Below, in pieces: positions 34,106-43,379 of a stretch of DNA of 64,000 nucleotides. This DNA comes from Clostridiales bacterium (lineage in GTDB: Bacteria > Bacillota > Clostridia > Saccharofermentanales > Saccharofermentanaceae): contig JAFZHS010000006.1 of assembly GCA_017554745.1 (NCBI GenBank), forward strand, positions 42,907-106,906, given 5' to 3'. Made by a program: the position numbers and the translations under genes. Below the pieces are notes generated by a model. That model was given only the letters and a program-made list of their open reading frames with translations. It made no database searches and had not been told where the DNA came from. Position 1 is the first letter of the stretch, and every line of letters begins with the position of its first letter.

Positions 34106-35377
34106 TTAATATAAAGAATTGATGTATTTGATCATGTCAGAGCAGATCAGGTTGGCGTTGACGGGCTTAGCCGAGAGCGGATACTCAGGATCGGAATCCA
34201 GGAAGTAGAAGCTCTTCGCAAGGATGATAGAAGACTCCTCTGCCAGACCACCGATGACTTCCTTATAGCGATCGCCTTCAACAGCTGCATCGTTCTCGTA
34301 GTAATAGTATGTGAACTTGTCGGTATTGTTTACCGGATCAAACTCCCAATAGGTCTCACGCTTGAGTGACGTCTGAAGGTTGAAGCCTGCGTCATAAATA
34401 TCGGAGAAATCGAAGAAATGACCTTCTTCGCCGTCGGTATACATGATCACAAAATTGTAGCCGGATACATAGATCACATAATCTCCGCCGCTCTCTACCC
34501 CCTGGAACGTCAATTGGGGCACCTCGACTGCGAGCTCTACTTGTTTGGAATGACGGTTGTAAGTATAAATGCAGAACGTGCCTGCGGGAGCGTACTCATT
34601 CCACTCGACTTCCTTGAAGAAATAGAGGTCAGGCATACCGTCGGTGTTGATATCGTAAAGTCCGCAGGGCTCTCTGTCGAAGTCCATATAGAAAGCATCA
34701 AGCGCTTCCTGATTTTCTTTGAGGACTTCGATATATCCCACATATGCGGCCTTGTAGTCTTCGACAGTAAAACCATAATCATTACTAGTCGGACCGGGAT
34801 CTGTAGGCTCGGGCTCCAGGTCATAAGTAGAAATAACTTCGACAAATCTGAAAAGCTCGTCAAGATTATCGATCTTGGAGATCTGCCAGCCATGATCCTT
34901 TGTATTAGTAAATTCAATTTTGCCGGGAATCTTTATCCTGTCTGATCCGTGTGTGAGATTATGTTCAGCCGCCGCAAAATCCGCCGTACTCTCATTTACG
35001 GCAGATTCCCAATCGCTGATCTCATACTCAGCATCTACTACGGCAGTGTCCCCGTTGAATACGATATCGTCATCGCTGAAATGAAATTGGATAGAGATAG
35101 TTATCGTATAAAAAATGTTCGCGTAATCTTCCCCGTATGTTTTCTTCAGATAACTCTGATCCATGTATTGCTGTAATTTTGTATACTCAGGATCGCCCTC
35201 GCTCCAAGCAGTCTGTCCTACTGCCTGGTTAAAATCAGCCCCCATAAAAGCCGAATTAAAGCTGTACATGGTAAGGTCGATGGCAAGAGTAGAACCTGCG
35301 TTCTTTTTACAACCTGTAAAACATCCCAGGATCATTACAACGCCAAGAATTGCCGCTGCTAATTTCTTTAACTTCAT
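34106..35377 (-). CDS. Lipoprotein, second of two tandem paralogues
   Basis: This 423-residue protein has lipobox ILGCFTGC. It shares domain order with its neighbour at 32842-34089: an N-terminal beta-rich domain ending WQISKIDNLDELF, then the Asp-rich loop YDINTDGMPDLYF and a C-terminal domain. The two genes are 16 bp apart, so a tandem duplication in one transcript is likely. GGAGGGAAGG precedes the ATG. No named family is recognised. Confidence 0.8.
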   Translation of the reverse strand: MKLKKLAAAILGVVMILGCFTGCKKNAGSTLAIDLTMYSFNSAFMGADFNQAVGQTAWSEGDPEYTKLQQYMDQSYLKKTYGEDYANIFYTITISIQFHFSDDDIVFNGDTAVVDAEYEISDWESAVNESTADFAAAEHNLTHGSDRIKIPGKIEFTNTKDHGWQISKIDNLDELFRFVEVISTYDLEPEPTDPGPTSNDYGFTVEDYKAAYVGYIEVLKENQEALDAFYMDFDREPCGLYDINTDGMPDLYFFKEVEWNEYAPAGTFCIYTYNRHSKQVELAVEVPQLTFQGVESGGDYVIYVSGYNFVIMYTDGEEGHFFDFSDIYDAGFNLQTSLKRETYWEFDPVNNTDKFTYYYYENDAAVEGDRYKEVIGGLAEESSIILAKSFYFLDSDPEYPLSAKPVNANLICSDMIKYINSLY

Positions 35378-35438
35378 TGTTCCTTCCCTCCAAAATTATG
35401 GCCGGCCCCAGATAAAGAGACCGGCTGTTGTTCCTTAG

Positions 35439-36368
35439 TTATTTATGTTCGTTGAGCTTAGCGATGATGTTCGGGAGCTCTGCATCCACTATGTCGTTAT
35501 CGAGCTGGCATGTACCCGCATTGGTGTGTCCGCCGCCGCCGTAAGAGAGACAGAGCGCGCCGATGTCCGTCGTTCCTGCTTTGTTGATGATCGACTTGCC
35601 GATCATGACGGCCGTATTCTGCTTCTGGAATCCCCACGCTACGTGAACGCTCATCTCGACCTCGGGCCACATGGCGTAGATCATAAATCTGTTGCCGGTG
35701 TAGATAGTTTCGAGAGGTCTTAAGTCGAGCACTGCTACCTTGTCGTAGATCTTAACGATCTCCTTGAGCTGCTTCTTGAAGAGCTCCTGCTGCTCGAAAT
35801 ACATATCCGTGCGCTCCTTTACGTCAGGGAGCTCCAATACTTCCTGTACCGTGTGGTGCGCGCAGTAATCGATGAGCTCCATCATGAGCTGGTAGTTGGA
35901 GATCTTGAAGTCGTGGAAACGTCCCAATCCCGTTCTCGCGTCCATGATGAAATTCATCAGCACCCAGTCCTTGGGGTTAAGGATCTCATCTACCGTGAAG
36001 TCGGCCGAATCGCCCTTATCGACGGCTGTCATTATCTCTTCGTTGACTGTCTTAAATCTCTCCGCGCCGCCGTAATAGTTATAAACGACTCTTGCTGCGG
36101 ACTTCTCGCAGAGGCATACGAACTTATCGCCGAAGGCCTCCTTGTTATTCCTGACGAGCTCGCTCTCGTGATGGTCAAATGCAAGCCCTACTCTCGGATC
36201 GAAAGGAAGGTTCGTCGTAATGTCATTCTCGTTGATATCGACCTTGCCGTCCTGCACATCCTTAGGATGAACAAACTTGATCTCATCGATCATATCCAGC
36301 TCTTTAAGGAGCATGGCACATACAAGTCCGTCAAAATCACTTCTGGTAATCAATCTTTTCTTGTCCAT
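35439..36368 (-). CDS. DHH-family phosphoesterase
   Basis: From ATG 36368 the protein has 309 residues. It carries the DHH-superfamily motifs: ITRSDFDGLVCAMLL near the start, AFDHHES as the DHH motif, and the C-terminal DHHA1 signature SYGGGGHTNAGTCQL. Members cleave phosphodiesters or polyphosphate, for example nanoRNase/pAp phosphatase NrnA or c-di-AMP hydrolases. All metal ligands seem present. The exact substrate is unclear. A longer in-frame extension upstream lacks a ribosome site and is rejected. Confidence 0.9.
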   Translation of the reverse strand: MDKKRLITRSDFDGLVCAMLLKELDMIDEIKFVHPKDVQDGKVDINENDITTNLPFDPRVGLAFDHHESELVRNNKEAFGDKFVCLCEKSAARVVYNYYGGAERFKTVNEEIMTAVDKGDSADFTVDEILNPKDWVLMNFIMDARTGLGRFHDFKISNYQLMMELIDYCAHHTVQEVLELPDVKERTDMYFEQQELFKKQLKEIVKIYDKVAVLDLRPLETIYTGNRFMIYAMWPEVEMSVHVAWGFQKQNTAVMIGKSIINKAGTTDIGALCLSYGGGGHTNAGTCQLDNDIVDAELPNIIAKLNEHK

Positions 36369-36519
36369 CAGTCCTGTCCATCCTTTCTTTTTCCAGTCGC
36401 GAAAACAACAATTCCCGCGGAATAATCTAAACAAAATTTTACAAAAATTCAGACCAAAATTCAATCACCGCCGCCTTTCCCCCAAAGCCGTTCTGCCTTT
36501 TATTTACGGCATTTTCACC

Positions 36520-36548
36520 TTGACGGCTTCACATACGCCCGCTATTGT
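36520..36548 (+). promoter_or_regulatory. Promoter of the 513-residue lipoprotein gene
   Basis: TTGACG (36520-36525), a 17-bp spacer and TATTGT (36543-36548) lie 30 bp before the start codon. Confidence 0.55.
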
Positions 36549-36577
36549 AAAGGTAGTTAAAACAAAGGAATAAACAA

Positions 36578-38119
36578 ATGGATAGATATTTAACAAGAAA
36601 GATCACAGCCGCCTTAACACTCGTGCTTGCCCTCGCGTGCCTTTGTTCATGCACTACAAGAAAGAGAGCCGTGATAGAGGCTGCTACTGTTTTCGGCGAT
36701 GCCATAAAGAGCGGTGATGCGCGCGATATGCTGCGCCTTACAGAAGACGTGGACCGCGACTACAGCAAGGTCTTCAAACAGTACATGAATGAAGATAACT
36801 ATTCTGACGAAGAGAATAATTATTTCGAAGCCGTATGCAAAACTATCGAAGTCGAAGTCATCACAGATTCCGTTAAAGCCACGAAGGATACCGCCACCTG
36901 CGACATCGAAGTCACCATGGCTGACACCGCGTCTCTTCAGGGCGGCAATTATATTGATGCGGACGATCTCGCAAACGCAGTAAAGAATGCCAAGACCACA
37001 TCTTCGGTCATCACGTTGGAGTTTGTCAAAGTCGAGAAGGAATGGAAGGTCACAGGCCTTGGTGACGACTTCCTGAAGCTTTTCGCGTTCCGCAAAGCCA
37101 TGCCCCCGATCGGCAGAGCCGCACTCATCGAAGCTGCCAGGACCGTCGCCGAATCAGTCGTTACCGACGACGTCGACCTCATCCTGAGCGTGGCTCCCGA
37201 TGACCCCGGCTCCACCATAAGAGACCACCTCATCTCGTATTACGACAACAAAGAGATCCCTTCCGAAGAGGAGGAGACTTACCGCGCTGCCATGCTGAAT
37301 TCAATGTCCTACGAAGTCGACGAATCGACCCTTTTTATCGACGGCCCCGTCGGCTCCATCGACATAAAGATCACAATGGCAGACTACTCTCTGCTCTCCG
37401 GCAAGGAATTCAAAAAAGCCTCCGACATCAAGATCGCCGTTGCTGACTTAGACACCATGACGCTGACTTTCACATGCGAGCTCTACCGCGACGGCACATC
37501 CTGGTGCGTGACAAATCTTGCTTCCGATGAATTCACGAAGCTCATCAGCTACAAGTTCTTCAAGATCAACGTAAAAAAGCTCGAAGGCACCTTCAAGTCT
37601 ACCCTCGACATCACCGACAAGTTCGTATCTTACGTCGCTTCCGAGTTTGAGGTCTCCATGCCCGATGACCTTCAGGGCACCATCAACATCTCGGCAACCC
37701 TCACCCTTAAGGACGGCAAATATTCCGTTACCGTCGAGCGCGATGCCTTCGTAAGGAACATCAATTCCTACATCGAAAACAACATCGACAAGATCATCAT
37801 GAAAAAGCTCGGCACCACTTCAACAGTAGCCCTCGACACACTTGCAAAACTCGGCGGCTACGCTGACTACGCCGACTTAAGGCAGGACATCTTAAACCAG
37901 GTCAAAGACAACGTCAACTCGATCGACACCTCAGGCCTCGAGAGCTCCGGCACCTACAAAGTCGATGACAACACGATCACTTTCACGTCCGGCAGCGACA
38001 CCTTCTACGGCACAGTCGACAGCTACGGCGCCATCACTGTCACATCGCCCGTCAAGGACGCAGACGCCAGAAAACTTTTGGGCTCTGACATGGTCACGAT
38101 GACGTTTAAGCCGGCGTGA
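36578..38119 (+). CDS. Lipoprotein with internally duplicated domain
   Basis: This 513-residue protein has a signal segment and lipobox LCSC (Cys about 27). Residues of about 30-175 and 185-325 look like two copies of one domain: each runs from IEAA through a TMAD motif to an aromatic K-F-rich end. The first domain also resembles the N-terminal half of the lipoprotein pair at 32842-35377. The final part (about 330-513) differs. All three genes may therefore share an ancestor. Function unknown, and surface location is likely. Confidence 0.8.
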   Translation: MDRYLTRKITAALTLVLALACLCSCTTRKRAVIEAATVFGDAIKSGDARDMLRLTEDVDRDYSKVFKQYMNEDNYSDEENNYFEAVCKTIEVEVITDSVKATKDTATCDIEVTMADTASLQGGNYIDADDLANAVKNAKTTSSVITLEFVKVEKEWKVTGLGDDFLKLFAFRKAMPPIGRAALIEAARTVAESVVTDDVDLILSVAPDDPGSTIRDHLISYYDNKEIPSEEEETYRAAMLNSMSYEVDESTLFIDGPVGSIDIKITMADYSLLSGKEFKKASDIKIAVADLDTMTLTFTCELYRDGTSWCVTNLASDEFTKLISYKFFKINVKKLEGTFKSTLDITDKFVSYVASEFEVSMPDDLQGTINISATLTLKDGKYSVTVERDAFVRNINSYIENNIDKIIMKKLGTTSTVALDTLAKLGGYADYADLRQDILNQVKDNVNSIDTSGLESSGTYKVDDNTITFTSGSDTFYGTVDSYGAITVTSPVKDADARKLLGSDMVTMTFKPA

Positions 38120-38157
38120 GCTGATGACGCTTCCGCGTGCGGGCAACCTGCTATCAA

Positions 38158-38283
38158 AAAGCTGACAATACCGCGCGAAAATGTTGGCAAAAAAGTGAGA
38201 TTTTCGCAAAAGCTAACATTTTAGCTGACAAAAACAATTCAAAATGTGAGCAAAAATGTCAGATTAAAAAACGCAAATTAAAA
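38158..38283. repeat. 63-bp-period tandem repeat, two units
   Basis: Two imperfect units begin at 38158 and 38221. Aligned without gaps they share AGCTGACAA, AAAATGT and GCAAAAA-GT-AGATT at the same offsets. The first unit contains a perfect 8-bp inverted repeat (GCGAAAAT / ATTTTCGC). GCTAACATTT and AAAATGTnAGC also recur in the array at 24118-24243. The region is noncoding between a lipoprotein and convergent gpmI. Confidence 0.7.
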
Positions 38284-38309
38284 GGCTGCCCGCAAGAGCA
38301 GCCTTTTCG
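38278..38309 (-). terminator. gpmI terminator
   Basis: On the minus strand AAAAGGCTGCTC and GGGCAGCCTTTT pair around a short loop, with a T-rich end after the hairpin, 20 bp beyond the gpmI stop. Confidence 0.8.
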
Positions 38310-38328
38310 CTAATTGCTTAAAAATCTA

Positions 38329-39921
38329 TCACTTCTTAATGAGCAGTGACTCGCCTGTCATCTCTGCAGGCTGGGGCAGACCCATGATCTCCAGAAGCGT
38401 AGGAGCGATGTCGCAGAGGCGGCCGCCCTCGCGGAGAGTGTAAGAAGGATCATAGTTGTAGAGGATGAACGGAACGGGGTTCGTTGTGTGTGCAGTGTGA
38501 GGCTGCATTGTCTCGAGGTTCATCATCTGCTCGGCGTTGCCGTGGTCAGCGCAGATGAAGAGAACGCCGTTCATCTTCTTGACTGCTTCAACAGCTCCGC
38601 CAACGCACGCATCAACTCTCTCAACAGCCTTGATAGCTGCTTCGAGAACACCGGTGTGGCCGACCATATCAGGGTTAGCGAAGTTGATGATTACTACGTC
38701 GTACTTATCAGAGCAGATAGCTGCGTCGAGCTTCTCGGAAACTTCGGGAGCGCTCATCTCAGGCTTAAGGTCATAAGTAGCAACTGCGGGTGAAGGAACG
38801 AGTGTGCGGTCCTCATCCTTGTTGGGTTCTTCGATACCGCCGTTAAAGAAGAATGTAACGTGAGCGTACTTCTCTGTCTCAGCGATACGGAGCTGCTTGA
38901 GGCCGTTTGCTGCGAGGTATTCACCAAGTGTATTCTTGATCTCTTCCTTCTTGAATGCGACGAACTTGTTGGGGATGAGCTCATCGTAATCCTTGAAGCA
39001 TACATATGTGAGAGGCATGAAGCCGTTAGCTCTCTTAAGGTACTTGATGCACTTTGTATCGGAAGCATCACCGGGCTGAGCTGCGATGTCCTCGTCGGAG
39101 AAGCAGAAAGCCTTTGTGATCTCTCTTGCACGGTCAGGACGGAAGTTGAAGAAGATGATGGAATCGTTAGGCTTAACAACTGAAACAGGCTTGCCCTCTG
39201 CATCTACGATAACCGTAGGGAGAACGAACTCGTCTGTTACGCCGCCGTCGTAAGAATCCTGCATAGCCTGGACGGGATCTGTTGCCTTAATGCCTTCACC
39301 CAAAACCAAGGAATCGTAAGCTGTCTGGATACGGTCCCAGTTGTTGTCTCTGTCCATTGCGTAGTAACGGCCGGACATTGAAGCTACCTTGCCTACGCCG
39401 ATCTCAGCCATCTTGTCTACAAGTGCCTGGAGGTAATCCTTACCTGATGCCGGAGGTGTGTCACGTCCGTCGAAGAAAGGATGAACGTAAACTCTGTCGA
39501 AGCCTTCCTTCTTGCAGAGCTCTAAGATAGCGTAAAGGTGTGTGTTGTGTGAGTGAACGCCGCCGTCTGAAAGAAGTCCCCATACGTGAAGGTCGGAATT
39601 GTTCTCTTTGCAGTTGTTGATGGCGCGGAGGAGGTCCTCATTCTTAAAGAAAACGCCGTCCTCGATGTATTTTGTGATGAGCGTCAGATCCTGGTAGATG
39701 ACTCTTCCGGAACCGATATTCATGTGTCCAACTTCGGAGTTGCCCATCTGTCCGTCAGGAAGTCCGACTGCGAGGCCGGATGCATAACCCTTAACGAAAG
39801 GGCACTCTGCCATAAGCTTGTCGATTACGGGAGTGTTTGCCATCGCGATGGCGTTGTACTCCTTTGTGTCGGAAAGTCCGAATCCGTCAAGAACCATAAG
39901 TACTACAGGTCTGCGTTTCAT
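38329..39921 (-). CDS. gpmI: Phosphoglycerate mutase, cofactor-independent
   Basis: This 530-residue metalloenzyme interconverts 3- and 2-phosphoglycerate in glycolysis. It has VLMVLDGFG near the start, the phosphoserine motif MGNSEVGHMNIGSGR, DGRDTPP and the late metal-binding ADHGNAE. Length and motifs match the family. ATG 39921 is chosen because AAGGAG lies upstream, while a longer in-frame start lacks a ribosome site. A DUF4250 gene precedes it by 26 bp. Confidence 0.97.
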   Translation of the reverse strand: MKRRPVVLMVLDGFGLSDTKEYNAIAMANTPVIDKLMAECPFVKGYASGLAVGLPDGQMGNSEVGHMNIGSGRVIYQDLTLITKYIEDGVFFKNEDLLRAINNCKENNSDLHVWGLLSDGGVHSHNTHLYAILELCKKEGFDRVYVHPFFDGRDTPPASGKDYLQALVDKMAEIGVGKVASMSGRYYAMDRDNNWDRIQTAYDSLVLGEGIKATDPVQAMQDSYDGGVTDEFVLPTVIVDAEGKPVSVVKPNDSIIFFNFRPDRAREITKAFCFSDEDIAAQPGDASDTKCIKYLKRANGFMPLTYVCFKDYDELIPNKFVAFKKEEIKNTLGEYLAANGLKQLRIAETEKYAHVTFFFNGGIEEPNKDEDRTLVPSPAVATYDLKPEMSAPEVSEKLDAAICSDKYDVVIINFANPDMVGHTGVLEAAIKAVERVDACVGGAVEAVKKMNGVLFICADHGNAEQMMNLETMQPHTAHTTNPVPFILYNYDPSYTLREGGRLCDIAPTLLEIMGLPQPAEMTGESLLIKK

Positions 39922-39947
39922 TTGTATATCTCCTTTTGTATAAATGA

Positions 39948-40130
39948 TCACTTAGCCACAAAACGGTTGAGGTCCTTGTCATACGTGAAGCCCGCATTTT
40001 CGAGTGTCCCGGAGACCGCGCCTTCATCCTCGCCTAAAGACTTACAAAGCTCTTCAAGGCTCGAAAAGTTGTCTCTCAGCTGCGTATTCACATAGCTCAA
40101 AAGCATGAACGGATCTTTGGGCAGGGCCAT
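39948..40130 (-). CDS. DUF4250-family small protein
   Basis: This 60-residue protein matches the DUF4250 pattern: an N-terminal LPKDPFMLLSYVNTQLRD, a middle SLEELC, and an ending YDKDLNRFV. Such proteins are widespread in Clostridia and their function is unknown. They are probably small DNA- or RNA-interacting helical domains. GAGAGG precedes the ATG. It lies 26 bp before gpmI and is likely cotranscribed with it. Confidence 0.85.
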   Translation of the reverse strand: MALPKDPFMLLSYVNTQLRDNFSSLEELCKSLGEDEGAVSGTLENAGFTYDKDLNRFVAK

Positions 40131-40250
40131 ACGTATTACCTCTCACTATTTTGACCGGCGATAGTATAACAGATTATTCGCGTGCGTGCGCGAAAATATC
40201 TGCCCATTTATTGCGGATTCTTTGGGCATCCTTTGTGAAGTTTGTTATGA

Positions 40251-41027
40251 CTAACTTCTCTTAACGTTTTCCTTCAGCGATATAAACTTGAAGCAGATAT
40301 AAACAGCCGCCAGAGGCAGTATCACATATTCCAGCACGTTCCCGGCAATATCTGTCACCTTCAGAACCGCAGGATTTGAAGCCTCTCCTAAAATGCCCTG
40401 CGCAAGCCTGGGCGTTATGTCGCTGAACGCGTGAAGCAGCATAACGAGCGGCAGGTTCTCGGTCAGCATATAAACAGCGGCAACGAAGAATCCCCATACA
40501 ATGCAGCTCGGCACCTGATAAAGAGGATTCTCTCCGAAGAAAATATTGAGCATATGTGTCAGGCCGAAGAATGCGCCAGTCAGAGCGCAGGTGCAAAGTC
40601 TCTGCTTTACGGTAGCGGTATTGAATTTGAGAAGGCCCTTCATAAACAGTCCCCTGGCATATGCCTCCTCGAAAAATCCTACGGCAAACTGCTGCCCGAT
40701 GATAATTGAAAAACGTGTAATATCTCTTGGCGCATGCACACCGGCAAAAAATAATCCTGCCAGAGGAAGCGCAACATAGATCAGGAACGGCAGTATCACA
40801 AGCCACATCTTCGGAGTCACTTTGTTGGTAAATAACGCCTTGTTAGGCCGCAGCAGTACCAGGGCTATAATGCCCATTACGATCCTTAATACGATGTCTG
40901 CCAAGAGCAGTACATTGTAGTCCGGGAACAGATTGAGATAGACCATCGCTACCTCGATCGCGTAAAAGATTCCAATGATTATTGCAGCCTGAATAATAGG
41001 CTTTCTGATTGCCTGTGTCTTATCCAT
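40251..41027 (-). CDS. CPBP-family intramembrane metalloprotease
   Basis: This 258-residue protein has about eight helices and the CPBP (Abi/CAAX-like) motifs EEAYARG (EExxxR-type), a conserved His in GLTHMLN and a late HAFSD. Bacterial members cleave membrane substrates and often give immunity to peptides. AAGGAG precedes the ATG. It stands alone, upstream of a 160-bp stretch with nothing I can call before queF. Confidence 0.88.
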   Translation of the reverse strand: MDKTQAIRKPIIQAAIIIGIFYAIEVAMVYLNLFPDYNVLLLADIVLRIVMGIIALVLLRPNKALFTNKVTPKMWLVILPFLIYVALPLAGLFFAGVHAPRDITRFSIIIGQQFAVGFFEEAYARGLFMKGLLKFNTATVKQRLCTCALTGAFFGLTHMLNIFFGENPLYQVPSCIVWGFFVAAVYMLTENLPLVMLLHAFSDITPRLAQGILGEASNPAVLKVTDIAGNVLEYVILPLAAVYICFKFISLKENVKRS

Positions 41028-41189
41028 CCTATTCTCCTTTTATCTGTCATCGGAGGTTAGACGGATGAGCTTGGATTTCGTTACAAAAAATATGAATCCA
41101 GTCAGAAAAATATTCCCGCGCATGTTTCTTAATTCCGCCGTACTGGGAACGCACAAATCACGCACAGTGCGACGCTTAAAACCAATAGT

Positions 41190-41672
41190 TTATCTGTTAT
41201 CGATTTTCTCCGGATACATATCGTGGTGGAACAAACGGTCTTCAGCGACTTTCTCCCACTTCGTGCCCGGCTTGCCATAGTTGCAGTACGGGTCGATCGA
41301 GATGCCGCCGCGCGGAGTGAACTTGCCCCAGACTTCGATGTACTTGGGGTCCATGAGCTTGATGAGGTCTTTCATGATGATGTTCACGCAGTCCTCGTGG
41401 AAATCGCCGTGGTTGCGGAATGAGAAGAGATAGAGCTTTAGTGACTTGCTCTCGACCATCCTCTCGCCCGGCACGTAAGATATCGTGATCGTCGCGAAAT
41501 CAGGCTGACCCGTGATCGGGCAAAGGCTCGTGAATTCGGGGCAGTTGAACTTGACGAAGTAGTCGTTATCAGGGTGCTTGTTGACGAATGTCTCGAGCAC
41601 TGACGGATCGTAATCCATGCTGTATTTCGTGCCGGCGGAGCCGAGCTTTGTGAGTCCTTCTTTTTCGCGCAT
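41190..41672 (-). CDS. queF: NADPH-dependent preQ0 reductase
   Basis: This 160-residue enzyme is the short form of QueF. The nucleophilic Cys51 lies in [11 protein letters not shown], with Asp58 nearby, and a [17 protein letters not shown] stretch follows that matches the substrate and NADPH sites. It reduces preQ0 to preQ1 for queuosine in tRNA. It starts 4 bp after the transporter gene, with GGGG as ribosome site overlapping that gene's end. Together they form a queuosine operon. Confidence 0.96.
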   Translation of the reverse strand: MREKEGLTKLGSAGTKYSMDYDPSVLETFVNKHPDNDYFVKFNCPEFTSLCPITGQPDFATITISYVPGERMVESKSLKLYLFSFRNHGDFHEDCVNIIMKDLIKLMDPKYIEVWGKFTPRGGISIDPYCNYGKPGTKWEKVAEDRLFHHDMYPEKIDNR

Positions 41673-41676
41673 GATG

Positions 41677-42357
41677 TCACCCCTTCAAAATGTTGTACTT
41701 GATGCCTTCGTCGTAGACATCGATGCCTTCAGCCTTCTTGATCACCCTGACGACAAGGTATGTGACGGGCGTGAAGATCACCTCGTAGCCTACCTTGAAC
41801 AGGTACTGGAAAAGGATCATCTGAAGGACGATCGAATTTTCCATGGTGCCCCAGAATGCGATCGTGATGAAGATGATGGAGTCAAGTCCCTCGCCTACTA
41901 CCGTCGAGAGGATCGTTCTTACCCAGAGCTTCTTGCCCTTGGTAGCGACCTTGAGCTTTGACAGCAGGATCGAGTTGGAAAACTCGCCGAAGAGATAGCC
42001 TGCAAAAGATGCGACTGCGACTCTCGGAGTCGTGCCCATTACGATCTCGTAAGCGCCCTGGTTTTCCCAATATCCGGGATGCGGCAGGCCGATCGTTACG
42101 AGGTAGATCAGTACGGCAAAGAAGCTGCACGCGAAGCCGAGCCAGATGACGGTCCTTGCCTTCTTAAAGCCGTAGACTTCCGTAAAGACGTCGCCGATGA
42201 TGTATGTCAGCGGGAAAAGGATTACTGCGGCGGGCAGCGTGATGCTGTCTGTGACGGCCCACATCTTGCCTGCGATAAGGTTTGAGAGCAGGAGGCACGT
42301 TACGAAAACGATGCCGATGCACATAAATAATCTCGATACTGTTTTAGATTCACTCAT
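41677..42357 (-). CDS. Queuosine precursor transporter (YhhQ/VUT family)
   Basis: This 226-residue protein has about six helices and the family blocks [33 protein letters not shown] and [12 protein letters not shown]. YhhQ-type proteins import preQ0/preQ1. The gene is first in a two-gene unit with queF, which supports uptake plus reduction of a queuosine precursor. GGAG eight bases before the ATG lies right after a leader terminator, so expression must pass that hairpin. Confidence 0.93.
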   Translation of the reverse strand: MSESKTVSRLFMCIGIVFVTCLLLSNLIAGKMWAVTDSITLPAAVILFPLTYIIGDVFTEVYGFKKARTVIWLGFACSFFAVLIYLVTIGLPHPGYWENQGAYEIVMGTTPRVAVASFAGYLFGEFSNSILLSKLKVATKGKKLWVRTILSTVVGEGLDSIIFITIAFWGTMENSIVLQMILFQYLFKVGYEVIFTPVTYLVVRVIKKAEGIDVYDEGIKYNILKG

Positions 42358-42512
42358 AAACTTTTCTCCAAATAAAAAATGACTCCAAAACAGGAGTCAC
42401 ATTCAATCAAACATGCACGATCTGCCGTGCAACTAAGTCTATGATTCAACGATTGTCCTGGTTTTGTTTTGCGACAGGATGGCACAAACGAACTGTCGGC
42501 GCATTTTTGCGC
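42358..42512 (-). ncRNA. Structured leader of the queuosine operon, possible preQ1 riboswitch
   Basis: From the promoter at 42519-42547 a leader of about 155 nt is expected. It contains GCGC-AAAAAU-GCGC-type and CGACAG/CUGUCG stems, an A-rich stretch (GCAAAACAAAACC), a TGCACG/CGTGCA hairpin, and finally a terminator just before the ribosome site. Position and genes suggest a preQ1 sensor working by attenuation. The sequence does not clearly match the class I, II or III consensus as I remember them, so the class is open. Confidence 0.45.
42374..42399 (-). terminator. Attenuator-type terminator before the queuosine genes
   Basis: On the minus strand TGACTCC and GGAGTCA with a 6-nt loop are followed by TTTTTT. 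The hairpin ends 16 bp before the transporter ATG, leaving no room for a promoter between them. Confidence 0.8.
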
Positions 42513-42518
42513 ACGGGA

Positions 42519-42547
42519 AATATATCATCTTATTTCTTTAAGGTCAA
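42519..42547 (-). promoter_or_regulatory. Promoter of the queuosine operon
   Basis: On the minus strand TTGACC (42542-42547) and TATATT (42519-42524) are 17 bp apart, immediately after the stop of the TrmH-like gene. Confidence 0.65.
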
Positions 42548-42557
42548 GCGCAAACCT

Positions 42558-43379
42558 TTACCTTCCGGCAAGTTCCCAAAAAGCGACGGCGCTCGCGGCA
42601 GCCGCGTTCAGAGAATCGACTTCGTGCGACATCGGGATTATGACCTTGTAATCGGCAGCCGCGCAGGTCTCGGGAGTCAGTCCGTTTCCTTCATTTCCGA
42701 TGAGCACGGCCAGGCGCGGTTCTTCCTTCAAAGAAGCATCATCGAGCGTTATCGAATCGGCAGAAAGACACATTGCTGCAGATTTATATCCGAGAGATCT
42801 CAATGTCCCGCAGACATCTTCTTTCCCGATGAACGTCCAAGGCAGCTGGAACATCGTACCCATTCCTACGCGCATCGCCCTTCTCTCCAAAGGATCGCAC
42901 GTGCCTTCAGTCAGCAAAACCGCATCGATATTAAATGCCGCGGCGCTCCTGAAAACAGCGCCGACATTGGTGGGATTAACGATATTCTCTAGTACCGCTA
43001 TGCGCGAACGCGAACCGGCAACGCTCTCCAATACAGAAGCTGCAGAAGGCATCTCAGGCCTTGTCATGCAGCACAATATTCCGCCTGTTAAGTGATATCC
43101 GGTGATCGATTCCATCACGGCAGACGGAGCGCGGTAAACCGGCACTTCACCTACGCGCGACAGCAAAGACGCGACCTCTTCCTTATCAAATACACGTTCA
43201 TCTACCAGCACGGATTCAGGCTTCATCCCTCCGTCTAAAGCACGCCCTATTACCTTGCAGCTTTCAGCGATAAATACACCGTCGTCGGGGTCTCTGTAAT
43301 GCCTTAGCTGGGGCTCTGAAGAGTTTATATAGACGGTTATCGATATGTCGTCAGGACTGTTGATGTCGATTATGTTCAT
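42558..43379 (-). CDS. TrmH/SpoU-family RNA 2'-O-methyltransferase
   Basis: This 273-residue protein has the three SPOUT motifs: NPTNVGAVFRSAAAF, LIGNEGNGLT and IPMSHEVDSLNAAAASAVAFWEL. It forms the knotted SAM-binding fold and methylates ribose in tRNA or rRNA. An N-terminal part (about residues 1-110) resembles a substrate-binding domain. Its start overlaps the MutS-like gene by 4 bp. Confidence 0.93.
   Translation of the reverse strand: MNIIDINSPDDISITVYINSSEPQLRHYRDPDDGVFIAESCKVIGRALDGGMKPESVLVDERVFDKEEVASLLSRVGEVPVYRAPSAVMESITGYHLTGGILCCMTRPEMPSAASVLESVAGSRSRIAVLENIVNPTNVGAVFRSAAAFNIDAVLLTEGTCDPLERRAMRVGMGTMFQLPWTFIGKEDVCGTLRSLGYKSAAMCLSADSITLDDASLKEEPRLAVLIGNEGNGLTPETCAAADYKVIIPMSHEVDSLNAAAASAVAFWELAGR

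Noticed and set aside
42374..42399. Simple terminator of the TrmH-like gene
   Set aside because: It lies about 160 bp after that gene, behind a good promoter for the next operon and right before its start codon, so a leader attenuator fits better.
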